A stretch of DNA of 22,856 bases from Calditrichota bacterium (GTDB lineage: Bacteria > Zhuqueibacterota > Zhuqueibacteria > Oleimicrobiales > Geothermoviventaceae). The notes below the pieces were generated by a model, which saw only the letters and a list, made by a program, of their open reading frames with translations, was not told the origin of the DNA and did no database searches. The DNA is taken from NCBI GenBank assembly GCA_013152765.1, contig JAADFT010000552.1:1-22856 (forward strand), given 5' to 3'. Below, piece by piece: positions 8,844-15,967 of this stretch. The position numbers and the translations under genes are program-made. Position 1 is the first letter of the stretch, and each line of letters opens with the position of its first letter.

Positions 8844-9919
8844 GCAGTGCGAACTCGAAAATTCGCGTTTTGGTAGTAGACGACTCTCTGGTGATGCGTC
8901 TGAGCCTCAGGCGTCTGCTCGAGCCAGAAAAGGACATTACCATCGTCGGCACGGCCATGAATGGCGAGCAGGCCCTGGAGATGATCGAAGAACTCCGGCC
9001 AGACGTCGTCACACTGGACGTCCACATGCCCAAGCTCGACGGCATCGAGGTCCTGCGCCGGCTGAATTCGAAAGCGCGCCCGGCCGTGATCATGGTGAGT
9101 TCGGCAACCCACGAAGGCGCGCAGGTCACTCTCGAAGCCCTGGAGCTGGGTGCGTTCGACTACATTGCCAAGTCCGACGGCCTCGGGCCGCGCTTCAAGC
9201 ACGACCTGATCGACAAGATTCGGCTCGCCGCTAACCAGGCGCACCCCGAGGAAATGGCGGTTCCCCAACCTGCCAGTTGGGAGAAACCCAGGATCGTATT
9301 TCGGCGGGACCCAAGGCGGGAAGTGGTCGTCATCGGCGCTTCCACCGGCGGCCCTCGCGCGTTGACGCAGGTGCTGAGTGGCCTGCCCGAGGATTTCCCT
9401 CTCGGGATTCTGGTCGTTCAACACATGCCGGCCGTGTTCACGACTGCGTTTGCTGCCCGCCTGGACAAGCTTTCCGCACTCAAAGTGGTAGAAGCGGCCA
9501 GCGGTGACACCGTTTTGCCCGGGCATGCCTACCTGGCTCCAGGCGGCATGCAGATGGTGGTAAGAAGCTCCGCACGTGGCAACCTGCCCGTGCTACAGGT
9601 GGTTTCCGACCCGGCGGAGAACCACCTTTACGCCCCGTCGGTCGACGTCACGATGCTCTCAGCTGTAGAAGCGTACCAGGGCCCGGTGCTGGGCGTGGTG
9701 CTCACCGGGATGGGTTCGGACGGCAAAGAGGGCATGACCGCTGTGAAACGAGCTGGCGGAGTGACCATCGCTCAGGACCGCATGACGTCGGTTGTGTACG
9801 GGATGCCGCGTGCCTGCGCCGAATCCGGGGTTGTGGACATTCAACTACCGCTGCAAAAAATCCACGAGGCCATCATCGACGTCGTCGGTTGCCATTTGGA
9901 GGAGGTAAAATGGCCTTGA
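8840..9919 (+). CDS. cheB: Chemotaxis response regulator protein-glutamate methylesterase CheB
   Basis: A 359-residue CheB that removes methyl groups (and deamidates glutamines) on chemoreceptors when phosphorylated by CheA. The N-terminal receiver has D14-D15 and phospho-acceptor D60 (VVTLDVHMP). After a linker, the C-terminal esterase shows the full catalytic triad: S168 in GASTGG, H195 in VQHMP and D294 in GMGSDGKEGM. Its ATG overlaps the preceding HDOD stop by 4 nt (ATGA), with AGGAA just upstream. Its stop lies inside the start of the next gene, cheY. With CheR in the same operon, it completes an adaptation module. All active-site residues are present, so it is expected to be functional. 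Confidence 0.96.
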   Translation: MSSANSKIRVLVVDDSLVMRLSLRRLLEPEKDITIVGTAMNGEQALEMIEELRPDVVTLDVHMPKLDGIEVLRRLNSKARPAVIMVSSATHEGAQVTLEALELGAFDYIAKSDGLGPRFKHDLIDKIRLAANQAHPEEMAVPQPASWEKPRIVFRRDPRREVVVIGASTGGPRALTQVLSGLPEDFPLGILVVQHMPAVFTTAFAARLDKLSALKVVEAASGDTVLPGHAYLAPGGMQMVVRSSARGNLPVLQVVSDPAENHLYAPSVDVTMLSAVEAYQGPVLGVVLTGMGSDGKEGMTAVKRAGGVTIAQDRMTSVVYGMPRACAESGVVDIQLPLQKIHEAIIDVVGCHLEEVKWP

Positions 9920-10287
9920 AAGTTCTGGTCGCAGACGACTCGGACGTCATGCGCAAGATCATCCTTCGCAACCTGCGCATGGCCGGAGTCGACGTGGAGA
10001 AGTGTTACGAAGCGCGCCACGGCTTCGAAGCGCTGTACCATCTCTCCAAAGACGATGTCGATCTGATCCTCAGCGACATCAACATGCCGGAGATGGACGG
10101 CCTCGAGTTCATTCGCAAGGTGCGGGAAATGGATCTGTCCAAGCGCGTGCCCATCGTTGTGATCAGCAGCGAAGGCTCGGAGCACATGATGCGCGAGGCC
10201 GTGAAAGCCGGGGCGGACGAGTTCATTTCCAAGCCATTCACGCCCGAGAAGCTCAAAGAGAGGCTGGCGCGCTTCATCGAAGAGTAG
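9910..10287 (+). CDS. cheY: Chemotaxis response regulator CheY
   Basis: A 125-residue single-domain receiver with D9-D10, phospho-acceptor D56 (LILSDINMP), switch S86 and K108 (ISKPF). I chose ATG at 9910, which overlaps the end of cheB by 10 nt and follows a strong GGAGGAGG site (9898-9905). An earlier start would lie deep inside cheB. Context (cheR, HDOD, cheB upstream; a CheX-type phosphatase downstream) supports the CheY name. Its target may be the pilus motors encoded in this cluster rather than a flagellar switch, since no flagellar genes are visible. That target is an inference. Confidence 0.92.
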   Translation: MALKVLVADDSDVMRKIILRNLRMAGVDVEKCYEARHGFEALYHLSKDDVDLILSDINMPEMDGLEFIRKVREMDLSKRVPIVVISSEGSEHMMREAVKAGADEFISKPFTPEKLKERLARFIEE

Positions 10288-10381
10288 AGCAAGGGACTCA
10301 CGAAGGCCAAGATCACGCAACCCAGGAGTGAGATGAACCACGGGATGGCGCTCACGAACGCATCAGGGGAGATCAGAAGGG

Positions 10382-10846
10382 ATGGATGTTGACACGCTAC
10401 TGGCTCAAACGGCGCCCGACATCGTGGGAGCGCTGGTAGGAGCTCCCGCCAAAGCTGTAACTGAAGTCCCGATTTACGAACCCAAGGCCGAAAGGGCGCT
10501 CGTGGCCATGTCTGGCCTGCAGGGTGACCTGAACGGTGTGCTTTCTGTGCGCTGCTCGCACGAAACAGCCGAGAAGCTTTTCGATCATGTCGTACAGGGC
10601 AACGCCGCCAAGACGGAAGACGCGATTCGCGACCTGGTAGCCGAGGTCCTGAATCTGCTTGTTGGGCAGTTGAAGGCGAATCTGGCCTACCAGGGCAAGA
10701 GCGTAAGGCATTCCCTGCCGTCCGTGTTCAGTGAGGATGAGCAGGATGGCCCCATTGATGTGCTCGGCGGCAGCAGTCCAATCATTTTGGAAACGGAGGT
10801 CGGTCCCCTGGAAATTCAGTTCACCCCGATCGAGGAATCTTTCTGA
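10382..10846 (+). CDS. CheX-like chemotaxis phosphatase
   Basis: A 154-residue protein resembling CheX/CheC phosphatases, which speed dephosphorylation of CheY-P. The family signature is visible: a SGLQGDLNGVLSV strand region (about 44-56) and the catalytic-type helix with E88-x2-N91 in VAEVLNLLVG. ATG at 10382 follows AGGGGAG (10365-10371) at 10-nt spacing. It lies 94 bp after cheY, as expected for a dedicated phosphatase. I leave the symbol empty because sequence similarity is moderate. A fused relative follows immediately at 11005. It has no membrane segment or signal peptide and is probably cytoplasmic. Confidence 0.8.
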   Translation: MDVDTLLAQTAPDIVGALVGAPAKAVTEVPIYEPKAERALVAMSGLQGDLNGVLSVRCSHETAEKLFDHVVQGNAAKTEDAIRDLVAEVLNLLVGQLKANLAYQGKSVRHSLPSVFSEDEQDGPIDVLGGSSPIILETEVGPLEIQFTPIEESF

Positions 10847-11004
10847 GCCGGGTTCGCAAGAAGTGTCCTTTGCGAAGACCCGAAAGGGGTTGACCAAAAT
10901 GGTACGTGCGGAAAACGGAAATCGCCCTGGATTCTTGCTCCCGGTCTTTCCACACGCGTCACACCGTTTCGCAGCAGGGACCAACTCGTCCGGTAAGAGA
11001 GCCA

Positions 11005-12090
11005 ATGCCAGCACCGAAGTTGGACAAAATTACCGCTGAGCTCAAAGAACGCTCCGAGCTCCTGCGCTTGAAGTGCAAGAAAGCCGTCGTCCAGTTTGGC
11101 AGTCGGCTCGACGAGGATCTGCCTGTTTTGCTGGGACGACCCTGCAAGGTAACGTGCAGCAGCCCGGAGCCCGTCACTCAGGATGCATTCGCCCAATCCG
11201 TGGCCGGGTCAGACAGCGTCTGGGCAGTCTCAACTTTTGAGCGAGGATCCGAAGGCAAGGTAATCCTACGCTTTCCGTTTGAAGTCGGGGCAACCCTCTC
11301 GGGACTGCTGCTCGTCATGGCCGACAACCGGATCCTTGAGAAGGTCCAGGAGCGCGAGCTGACCGAAGAGGATCTGGACGTTCTGCAAGAGGTAGCCAAC
11401 CAGCTCCGTGGCATCCTGATGCGCACCTTCCAGAAAGCGGTGCACCGGGACGTCTACCTGAGCCCGGAGTACTTCATCCGCTCAGATGAACTGCCGGAGA
11501 CCTTCCCCTCAGGGCGCGCATGCACATTCTCGGTGAACGTTCAAATTCCCGCGCTTCTGGACAGCGCGTTCGATGTGGCTGTAGATTTCGACACCCTCGC
11601 CAGGCTTTTCGGCGTCAACATAACCGCAGCCGACCTGGCCCGACTCGAAAAGGCTCTCGAAACCGGAACAGCTAAAGCGGAAAAACCAACGGGACACTTG
11701 GGGACAGCCGTTCTGATCGCGTCTGACGCAGATGCCCAGAAAATGCTTCGTGCTGGAATCGAAGGGGCGGGACTTCGGGTGGCTCGCGTTCCCGATTTCC
11801 AGGAGCTGAGCAACGCTGTACGTTCAGGTCTGATCACAGCCGTCATCATTGACGCTTCCGGGGTTGCCAAAGGGCTTAAACTGGCGCGCGTACTGCGGTC
11901 CTTCTCGCCCCGCTGTGCCATCGTGCTCGGCGCAGCCCAGTGGAGTCGAGAACACGTTCTCGAGAGCCTCAAAGCAGGTGTCGACGCGCTGTTGACCCAA
12001 CCCTACGAAACCGACGTCGTCGCCAAAAAAATCGCTCAAGCCCTTAACAAACGGAACGCAACGCAGCCAGTCGCAACGCTCGAAGTGTAG
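11005..12090 (+). CDS. CheX/CheC-like domain fused to a degenerate receiver domain
   Basis: A 361-residue protein of unusual architecture. Residues about 1-210 resemble the CheC/CheX fold, with LSGLLLVMADN and a helix carrying E129-x2-N132 (LQEVANQL), the phosphatase-type E-x2-N spacing. Residues about 232-350 look like a receiver: D241 and D243 at the acidic-pocket position and D283 (AVIID) at the phospho-site. However, the usual Thr/Ser after beta 4 is replaced (IVLGAAQ) and the conserved Lys is Gln332 (LLTQP). The receiver is therefore probably not regulated by ordinary phosphorylation. I chose ATG at 11005; the frame extends to a GTG at 10906, but that extension looks non-coding. It may sense or buffer CheY-P; the function is inferred. 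Confidence 0.72.
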   Translation: MPAPKLDKITAELKERSELLRLKCKKAVVQFGSRLDEDLPVLLGRPCKVTCSSPEPVTQDAFAQSVAGSDSVWAVSTFERGSEGKVILRFPFEVGATLSGLLLVMADNRILEKVQERELTEEDLDVLQEVANQLRGILMRTFQKAVHRDVYLSPEYFIRSDELPETFPSGRACTFSVNVQIPALLDSAFDVAVDFDTLARLFGVNITAADLARLEKALETGTAKAEKPTGHLGTAVLIASDADAQKMLRAGIEGAGLRVARVPDFQELSNAVRSGLITAVIIDASGVAKGLKLARVLRSFSPRCAIVLGAAQWSREHVLESLKAGVDALLTQPYETDVVAKKIAQALNKRNATQPVATLEV

Positions 12091-12156
12091 GGGCCACACG
12101 AGTCGCAGCGGGATGTTTGCCAACCAAGCTGACGCTGACAACAGGCACCGGAAACC

Positions 12157-13368
12157 ATGGCCGTATTTCAGTACAAAGCCGTCACGCCTTCGGGCGAAAT
12201 CATTGAGAACTCGATGGAGGCAGCCTCGCAGGCCAACGTGTTCGAGCACCTCGAACGCTCCGGTCTGGTGCCGCTGAAAATCAACGAGGTCAAGCAACGA
12301 GCTTCTGACTCGCTGGCCCTGTTTGGCAAGAAGAAGGTCAAACTCGATGATCTGGTTCTGTTCACCAAGCAACTGGTCACACTGCTGAAGGCCGGAGTAC
12401 CGCTCCTCTCCGCACTGGAAGCCCTGTACGAGCAGACCGAGCACCCCACCCTGAAAGAAGTGATCTCCGAACTGTACCGCGACGTAGAGGGCGGCCAGAG
12501 TCTGTCCGAAGCCATGGCTAAGCACCCGAAGGTCTTTCCTGCTCTGTACGTGAGTAGCATCCGGGCGGGTGAAGCCAGCGGCGCAATGGAACAGGTGCTT
12601 TCGCGCATGGCGACCCTGCTGGAGCACGACAAAGAGACGCGCGCCAAGTTGAAATCGGCCATGCGCTACCCGATCATCGTGATCAGCTCCCTCGGCATCG
12701 CCTTCCTCGTGCTCATGACCTTCGTTGTACCGCGGTTCGTCGACATGTTTTTGCAGGCCGGAATGGAGCTGCCGCTGCCCACACGTATCCTGATCGTTAT
12801 GAGCAACGCCCTTCAGCGCTACGGTGTGTACGGCTTCTTCGGCTTCATCGGGCTCGTGGTGGCTTTCAAACAGTACATCAAGACGCGCACCGGCCGCTAC
12901 CAGTGGGACAAATTCAAACTCAGCATGCCGATATTCGGCAACCTGACGTTGAAAGTGGCCATGTCGCGCTTCGCCCGCATGTTTCAGACACTGAACAGCT
13001 CCGGCATGCCGATTCTGGAAACGCTGGACATTTTGAGCGAGACGGTCGGGAACGAAGTGGTAAGCCGGGAGCTGCAGAAAGTGACGATCGGCGTTCGTCG
13101 CGGCGAGGGCATTGCCGAACCGCTGCGACGCAGCAAACTCTTCCCGCCAATGGTCATCCGGATGGTGGCCATCGGCGAGCAGAGCGGCAGCCTGGACGAC
13201 ATGCTGCTCAACATCTCGGAACACTACGACCTGGAAGTAGACTACGCCGTCAAGAACCTGAGTACCATGATTGAGCCAATGTTGACCGTCGGACTCGGCA
13301 TAATTGTCCTATTTCTTGCCCTTTCGATCTTCCTGCCGATGTGGAACCTTACCTCGCTGGCCCACTGA
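12157..13368 (+). CDS. pilC: Type IV pilus / type II secretion inner-membrane platform protein PilC/GspF
   Basis: A 403-residue polytopic membrane protein that forms the assembly platform on which PilB/GspE acts. It has the two T2SSF repeats of the family, each with its G-E signature (RAGEASG, E139; IGEQSG, E341). Hydrophobic segments lie at about 171-196, 222-240 and 373-396. The N-terminal start (MAVFQYKAVTPSGEI) is typical of the family. ATG at 12157 has only a weak purine-rich upstream sequence. It follows the chemosensory block by 66 bp and is the last gene before the pilin locus. Length and topology are normal. PilC versus GspF cannot be separated by sequence alone; the cluster favours a pilus. 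Confidence 0.95.
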   Translation: MAVFQYKAVTPSGEIIENSMEAASQANVFEHLERSGLVPLKINEVKQRASDSLALFGKKKVKLDDLVLFTKQLVTLLKAGVPLLSALEALYEQTEHPTLKEVISELYRDVEGGQSLSEAMAKHPKVFPALYVSSIRAGEASGAMEQVLSRMATLLEHDKETRAKLKSAMRYPIIVISSLGIAFLVLMTFVVPRFVDMFLQAGMELPLPTRILIVMSNALQRYGVYGFFGFIGLVVAFKQYIKTRTGRYQWDKFKLSMPIFGNLTLKVAMSRFARMFQTLNSSGMPILETLDILSETVGNEVVSRELQKVTIGVRRGEGIAEPLRRSKLFPPMVIRMVAIGEQSGSLDDMLLNISEHYDLEVDYAVKNLSTMIEPMLTVGLGIIVLFLALSIFLPMWNLTSLAH

Positions 13369-13400
13369 GTTGCGTCTGCCGACTGTACCGCTCTCCAGAA

Positions 13401-13500
13401 CCCGTTTCAAAATGGCACCGGCTCAAAAGTGCTTGAAAGCCCGAAGCTAAAGTCCGCTCGCAGGCGGACGATATTCAGAGTGTGCCATTTTGGAAATGGG
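13401..13500 (+). repeat. Approximately 100-bp inverted-repeat element upstream of the pilin gene
   Basis: The outer arms are CCCGTTTCAAAATGGCAC (13401-13418) and GTGCCATTTTGGAAATGGG (13482-13500). They are reverse complements over 18-19 positions, with one mismatch and one single-base gap and a perfect 10-bp core. Inside the loop a second perfect hairpin, GTCCGC-N6-GCGGAC, lies at 13452-13469. No clear target-site duplication flanks it. It could be a small mobile repeat, a cruciform-forming site or a large RNA hairpin or terminator between pilC and the pilin. The structure is seen directly; the role is unknown. Confidence 0.8.
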
Positions 13501-13578
13501 CTTCACCGGGCAACCTGACGCACGACGGATTTCTTTCGTGGTCACAGCCTTGGCGAAGCGCTCGTGTCAGACCGGTCG

Positions 13579-13594
13579 TGGCACAGAAATTGAT
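13579..13594 (+). promoter_or_regulatory. Candidate sigma-54 promoter for the major pilin
   Basis: TGGCAC (13579-13584), AGAAA, then TTGAT (13590-13594) matches the sigma-54 consensus TGGCAC-N5-TTGCW. The exception is the C of the -12 GC pair, which is A. The GG doublet and spacing are correct. A start near 13605 would leave a leader of about 53 nt before the pilin ATG. A sigma-54 activator is encoded at 5515 in the same cluster. The -12 mismatch lowers confidence. Confidence 0.5.
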
Positions 13595-13657
13595 CAAGAA
13601 GGCTTCGAAAGCGAGGAAAATCCGCTGAGGTCGAATAAGCAACAAGGAGGCAGAACC

Positions 13658-13993
13658 ATGCGCAAGCGGTCCAATCAACGAGGCTTCACGCTGATCGAGC
13701 TTGTGATCGTCATCGTGATCCTGGGCATCCTGGCTGCGGTGGCGATTCCCAAGTTCGTGAACCTGCGTTCCGACGCAGAGGCAAGCGCGTGCAAAGCCAA
13801 TCAGGCCGCGATGGAAAGTGCCATCGCTCTGTACGTCGCTGCCAACGGATCGGCACCGGCCGCTCTGGCCAACATTGCCAGTTACATGGCAGGAGGCGAG
13901 TTACCCTCGTGTCCGGGTGGCGGTACTTACTCCTTTGTCGATGGCAGCAACAACCTGAAGGTGACTTGCAGCATCGAAGCCCATCAACGCTGA
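13658..13993 (+). CDS. pilA: Major type IV pilin (prepilin)
   Basis: A 111-residue prepilin. The short basic leader MRKRSNQRG is followed by the prepilin peptidase site G9/F10, with the conserved E14 (E5 of the mature protein). A hydrophobic helix of about 20 residues starts FTLIELVIVIVILGI. The mature pilin of about 102 residues is small. It has three cysteines: C45, and two in the C-terminal part (PSCPGGG and VTCSIE) that may form a disulfide. I chose ATG at 13658 with a perfect AAGGAGG (13644-13650) and 7-nt spacing. Upstream extension to 13490 has no coding character. The gene has its own candidate sigma-54 promoter and is followed by a terminator, fitting a highly expressed single-gene transcript. 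A GspG-like pseudopilin is the alternative. Confidence 0.92.
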   Translation: MRKRSNQRGFTLIELVIVIVILGILAAVAIPKFVNLRSDAEASACKANQAAMESAIALYVAANGSAPAALANIASYMAGGELPSCPGGGTYSFVDGSNNLKVTCSIEAHQR

Positions 13994-14026
13994 CCCCTGG
14001 CGTGACCAGGGAACTCGACCGCAAGG

Positions 14027-14058
14027 AAGGGGAAGCATCGCTGGTGTTTCCCCTTTTT
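14027..14058 (+). terminator. Intrinsic terminator after the pilin gene
   Basis: Perfect 8-bp stem AAGGGGAA (14027-14034) and TTCCCCTT (14048-14055) around a 13-nt loop that can itself form AGC-ATC-GCT. The T-tract runs 14054-14058. It lies 33 bp after the pilin stop and upstream of the next candidate promoter, so it should end the pilin transcript. Confidence 0.8.
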
Positions 14059-14175
14059 GCCGTGTAAGCGGGAAGACGCTGTCCACCCCAGCGGATGGGC
14101 AGCACGTCTTCGAGCGCTGTGCCTGAAGAGTCAAAAAGCACCGAAGCACTTTCGATGACGCGGTAACGCTGTTCG

Positions 14176-14191
14176 GGGCACAAGCTTTGCA
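14176..14191 (+). promoter_or_regulatory. Candidate sigma-54 promoter for the minor pilin operon
   Basis: GGGCAC (14176-14181), AAGCT, then TTGCA (14187-14191). This matches TGGCAC-N5-TTGCW at every position but the first, with the invariant GG and GC doublets 10 nt apart. A start near 14202 would leave about 46 nt before the GTG at 14248. It follows the pilin terminator, so it would drive the minor pilin genes as a separate unit. Confidence 0.7.
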
Positions 14192-14247
14192 GAAAAAGTG
14201 AGAATCCTGCGCACACTGGCTGCTCAGGCTCTCGTGAAGGCCAAAAG

Positions 14248-14790
14248 GTGAACAAAATCAAGCGACAAGAAGCGCGTCAGCGACCGAAAACTGCACAGTC
14301 GGGATTTACCTTAGCGGAAATCGTCGTTGTCCTGACGGTGGTGGGTATCATGCTCGCCATCGGGTTGATAAAAATCACCAAGGGACAGCGCACCTCGCAG
14401 ATTCACGCTGCCGCAGCTCAGCTTGTCGCCGATCTGGAGTTCGCGCAGGAAACCGCCATTGCTACCGGACGTGAAGTGAGAGTGCACCTGGATCTCGAGA
14501 ACAACCGCTACAGCCTGACCTGGGCAGACGGCACACTCTTGAGAACCCCAGCTGGCAATCGCCCATTTGTCGTCACCTTCGGGAGTGGCAGGTTCAAATC
14601 GGTACACCTGCAGGGTTGCCAGCTCAACGGACACGTGTTGCGCTTTCGGCCCAATGGGCATCCGATGGACAGCGGCGGCAGTCTCACTTCAGAACGGCTG
14701 GTGGCCAATCTGAATGGCCTGTACGCTGTGTACGTGCAGCCGGTGACGGGCAGTGTCCGCCTGTCTCGGACTGAGCAGGACGACGGTTAG
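14248..14790 (+). CDS. Minor pilin / pseudopilin, GspH/FimT type
   Basis: A 180-residue prepilin-like protein. The basic leader ends at the cleavage site G19/F20, followed by FTLAEIVVVLTVVGIML with E24 as mature E5. The region after the helix (AAAQLVADLEFAQETAIATGREVRV) is the typical GspH/FimT start, with a beta-rich C-terminal part (about 75-180). Minor pilins of this type help prime pilus assembly at the inner membrane. GTG at 14248 follows GAAGG at 14236-14240. It is the first gene of the H-I-J-K-ordered minor pilin set and lies just downstream of a strong sigma-54-type element. Confidence 0.87.
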   Translation: MNKIKRQEARQRPKTAQSGFTLAEIVVVLTVVGIMLAIGLIKITKGQRTSQIHAAAAQLVADLEFAQETAIATGREVRVHLDLENNRYSLTWADGTLLRTPAGNRPFVVTFGSGRFKSVHLQGCQLNGHVLRFRPNGHPMDSGGSLTSERLVANLNGLYAVYVQPVTGSVRLSRTEQDDG

Positions 14791-14890
14791 TCCACCGCGA
14801 AAACCTGGACGCAGGATGCGACCTGGCTTTTTCCGTCCGGGCACTTGAAGGACGCCCTTGTCGAGTTGAGCTTATTCGCAAGGAGAGATC

Positions 14891-15019
14891 GTGGACTTCC
14901 TGACGAAGCAGGATCCCTTGACTAGACCAGGAACTCCACCATCAGCCCGGTACCATTACGGCAAAGCAACAGACACTGCTGTTCGAGTGAACTCGCAGGA
15001 AAGAGGTAAAGTCTGGTGA
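14891..15019 (+). CDS. Possible small ORF (42 aa) upstream of and coupled to a minor pilin gene
   Basis: A GTG-initiated frame of 42 codons with an AAGGAG site at 14880-14885 (5-nt spacing). Its TGA overlaps the GTG start of the pilin-like gene at 15016 (GTGA). The peptide (starts MDFLTKQDPL, ends RGKVW) has no signal peptide, membrane helix or recognised domain, and its codon use (AGA, ACT, TTG) differs somewhat from the neighbours. It could be a leader peptide that couples translation to the next gene, or a chance frame in a 225-bp gap. I do not recognise it. Confidence 0.22.
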   Translation: MDFLTKQDPLTRPGTPPSARYHYGKATDTAVRVNSQERGKVW

Positions 15020-15438
15020 AGCGTGCAAAATCCCACAGTACGCGGAGACAACCCGGGTGGCGGCAGCTCGGCTTCTCGCTCCTTGAGGTAATTCTCGTGG
15101 TCGTCCTGATCGCGATCGCCATCCCGCCTCTCCTGCGCCTTTTCTCGCACAGCATTCTCGGGTCTGTCGACTCTGAACTGCGGACCAAAGCAACGCTGTA
15201 CGCTCAGGAGAAACTTGAGCAAATTCTCAACGACAAGAAGGTGGCGGGAGGGTTTCAGACAGTGATCACGCCGGGCCGCTACCCGCCAGACGTGCCCGAA
15301 GAGGGGTTCACCCGCACCGTCCAGATTCAGTCGGACGGCCTTTCGTACAACGGCGTGCCCTACGCACGCGTTGTCGTCACGGTGAGCCACGCGGGCATCC
15401 CGGACGTCCAGTTGGAAACCTGGATCACCAACTACTGA
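15016..15438 (+). CDS. Minor pilin / pseudopilin, GspI/PilV type
   Basis: A 140-residue prepilin-like protein with leader cleavage at G19/F20 (LGFSLLEVILV; E24 is mature E5), one N-terminal hydrophobic helix and a small globular domain. The stretch YAQEKLEQIL after the helix is typical of the PilV/GspI group. GTG at 15016 has an AGGAAAGAGG region at 14998-15006. It sits second in the minor pilin order, before a PilW/GspJ-type gene that starts 12 nt after its stop. Its expected place is the pilus tip or priming complex. Confidence 0.85.
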   Translation: MKRAKSHSTRRQPGWRQLGFSLLEVILVVVLIAIAIPPLLRLFSHSILGSVDSELRTKATLYAQEKLEQILNDKKVAGGFQTVITPGRYPPDVPEEGFTRTVQIQSDGLSYNGVPYARVVVTVSHAGIPDVQLETWITNY

Positions 15439-15450
15439 CGGAGAACCACC

Positions 15451-15960
15451 ATGCAGGCGGCGATTCGGGGGCGGCGCTCGACGCAGCAATCCGGCTTCAC
15501 GATGATCGAGCTTGTCGTCGCCATCGTTCTCGTGACCATTTTCTCGGTCTTCCTTGGACGGCTCTTGCTGTCCGGCGTCGACGCTTTCAACTTCGCCAAC
15601 GAGCGCAAAACGGCGCTGCGGAGGGCTCGCATCGCCCTGCTCGAGATTGCTCGCGACGTTCGCCAGATCAAAAGCCGCACCAGCATCGCGCTGGCGCAGT
15701 CCGACTCGCTCGTCTTCACCACCGTAACGGATGAACTGGTGCGCTACGGTTGGAACGGCTCGCGCCTGTCGCGGAACGGCACGCCGCTCGCGCTGAATGT
15801 GGCCTCGTTCTCGTTCACTTACTACACCGAGGACGGTACGCCCCTCCAGTCGCCGGTCTTGAACACCGAACTGATCCGGGTTGTCGATGTCCACCTTACC
15901 ATCCAGGTCAGCGATCAACACGTGAGCCTGCAGACACGAATTCACCCACGGAATCTGTGA
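15451..15960 (+). CDS. Minor pilin / pseudopilin, GspJ/PilW type
   Basis: A 169-residue prepilin-like protein with cleavage site G15/F16 (SGFTMIELVVAIVLV; E20 is mature E5) and one hydrophobic helix. The region RRARIALLEIARDVRQIKS after it is characteristic of PilW/GspJ proteins, and the C-terminal domain is predicted beta-rich. ATG at 15451 follows GGAG (15439-15442) at 8-nt spacing. It lies between a PilV-type and a PilX-type gene with very short gaps, fitting one transcript and one multi-subunit complex. Confidence 0.87.
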   Translation: MQAAIRGRRSTQQSGFTMIELVVAIVLVTIFSVFLGRLLLSGVDAFNFANERKTALRRARIALLEIARDVRQIKSRTSIALAQSDSLVFTTVTDELVRYGWNGSRLSRNGTPLALNVASFSFTYYTEDGTPLQSPVLNTELIRVVDVHLTIQVSDQHVSLQTRIHPRNL

Positions 15961-15967
15961 CACCGTC

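Noticed and set aside
11824..13224. 466-codon open frame on the minus strand
   Set aside because: It lies opposite pilC and the end of the CheX/receiver gene, both with clear families. The translation is rich in His, Gln, Asp and Val runs typical of antisense frames in GC-rich DNA, and shows no domain.
13539..13554. Second sigma-54-like match TGGTCA-N5-TTGG upstream of the pilin
   Set aside because: More mismatches than the element at 13579, including in both conserved blocks.
13490..13657. N-terminal extension of the pilin frame
   Set aside because: A perfect AAGGAGG and a typical short basic leader support ATG 13658, and the extension would span the candidate promoter.
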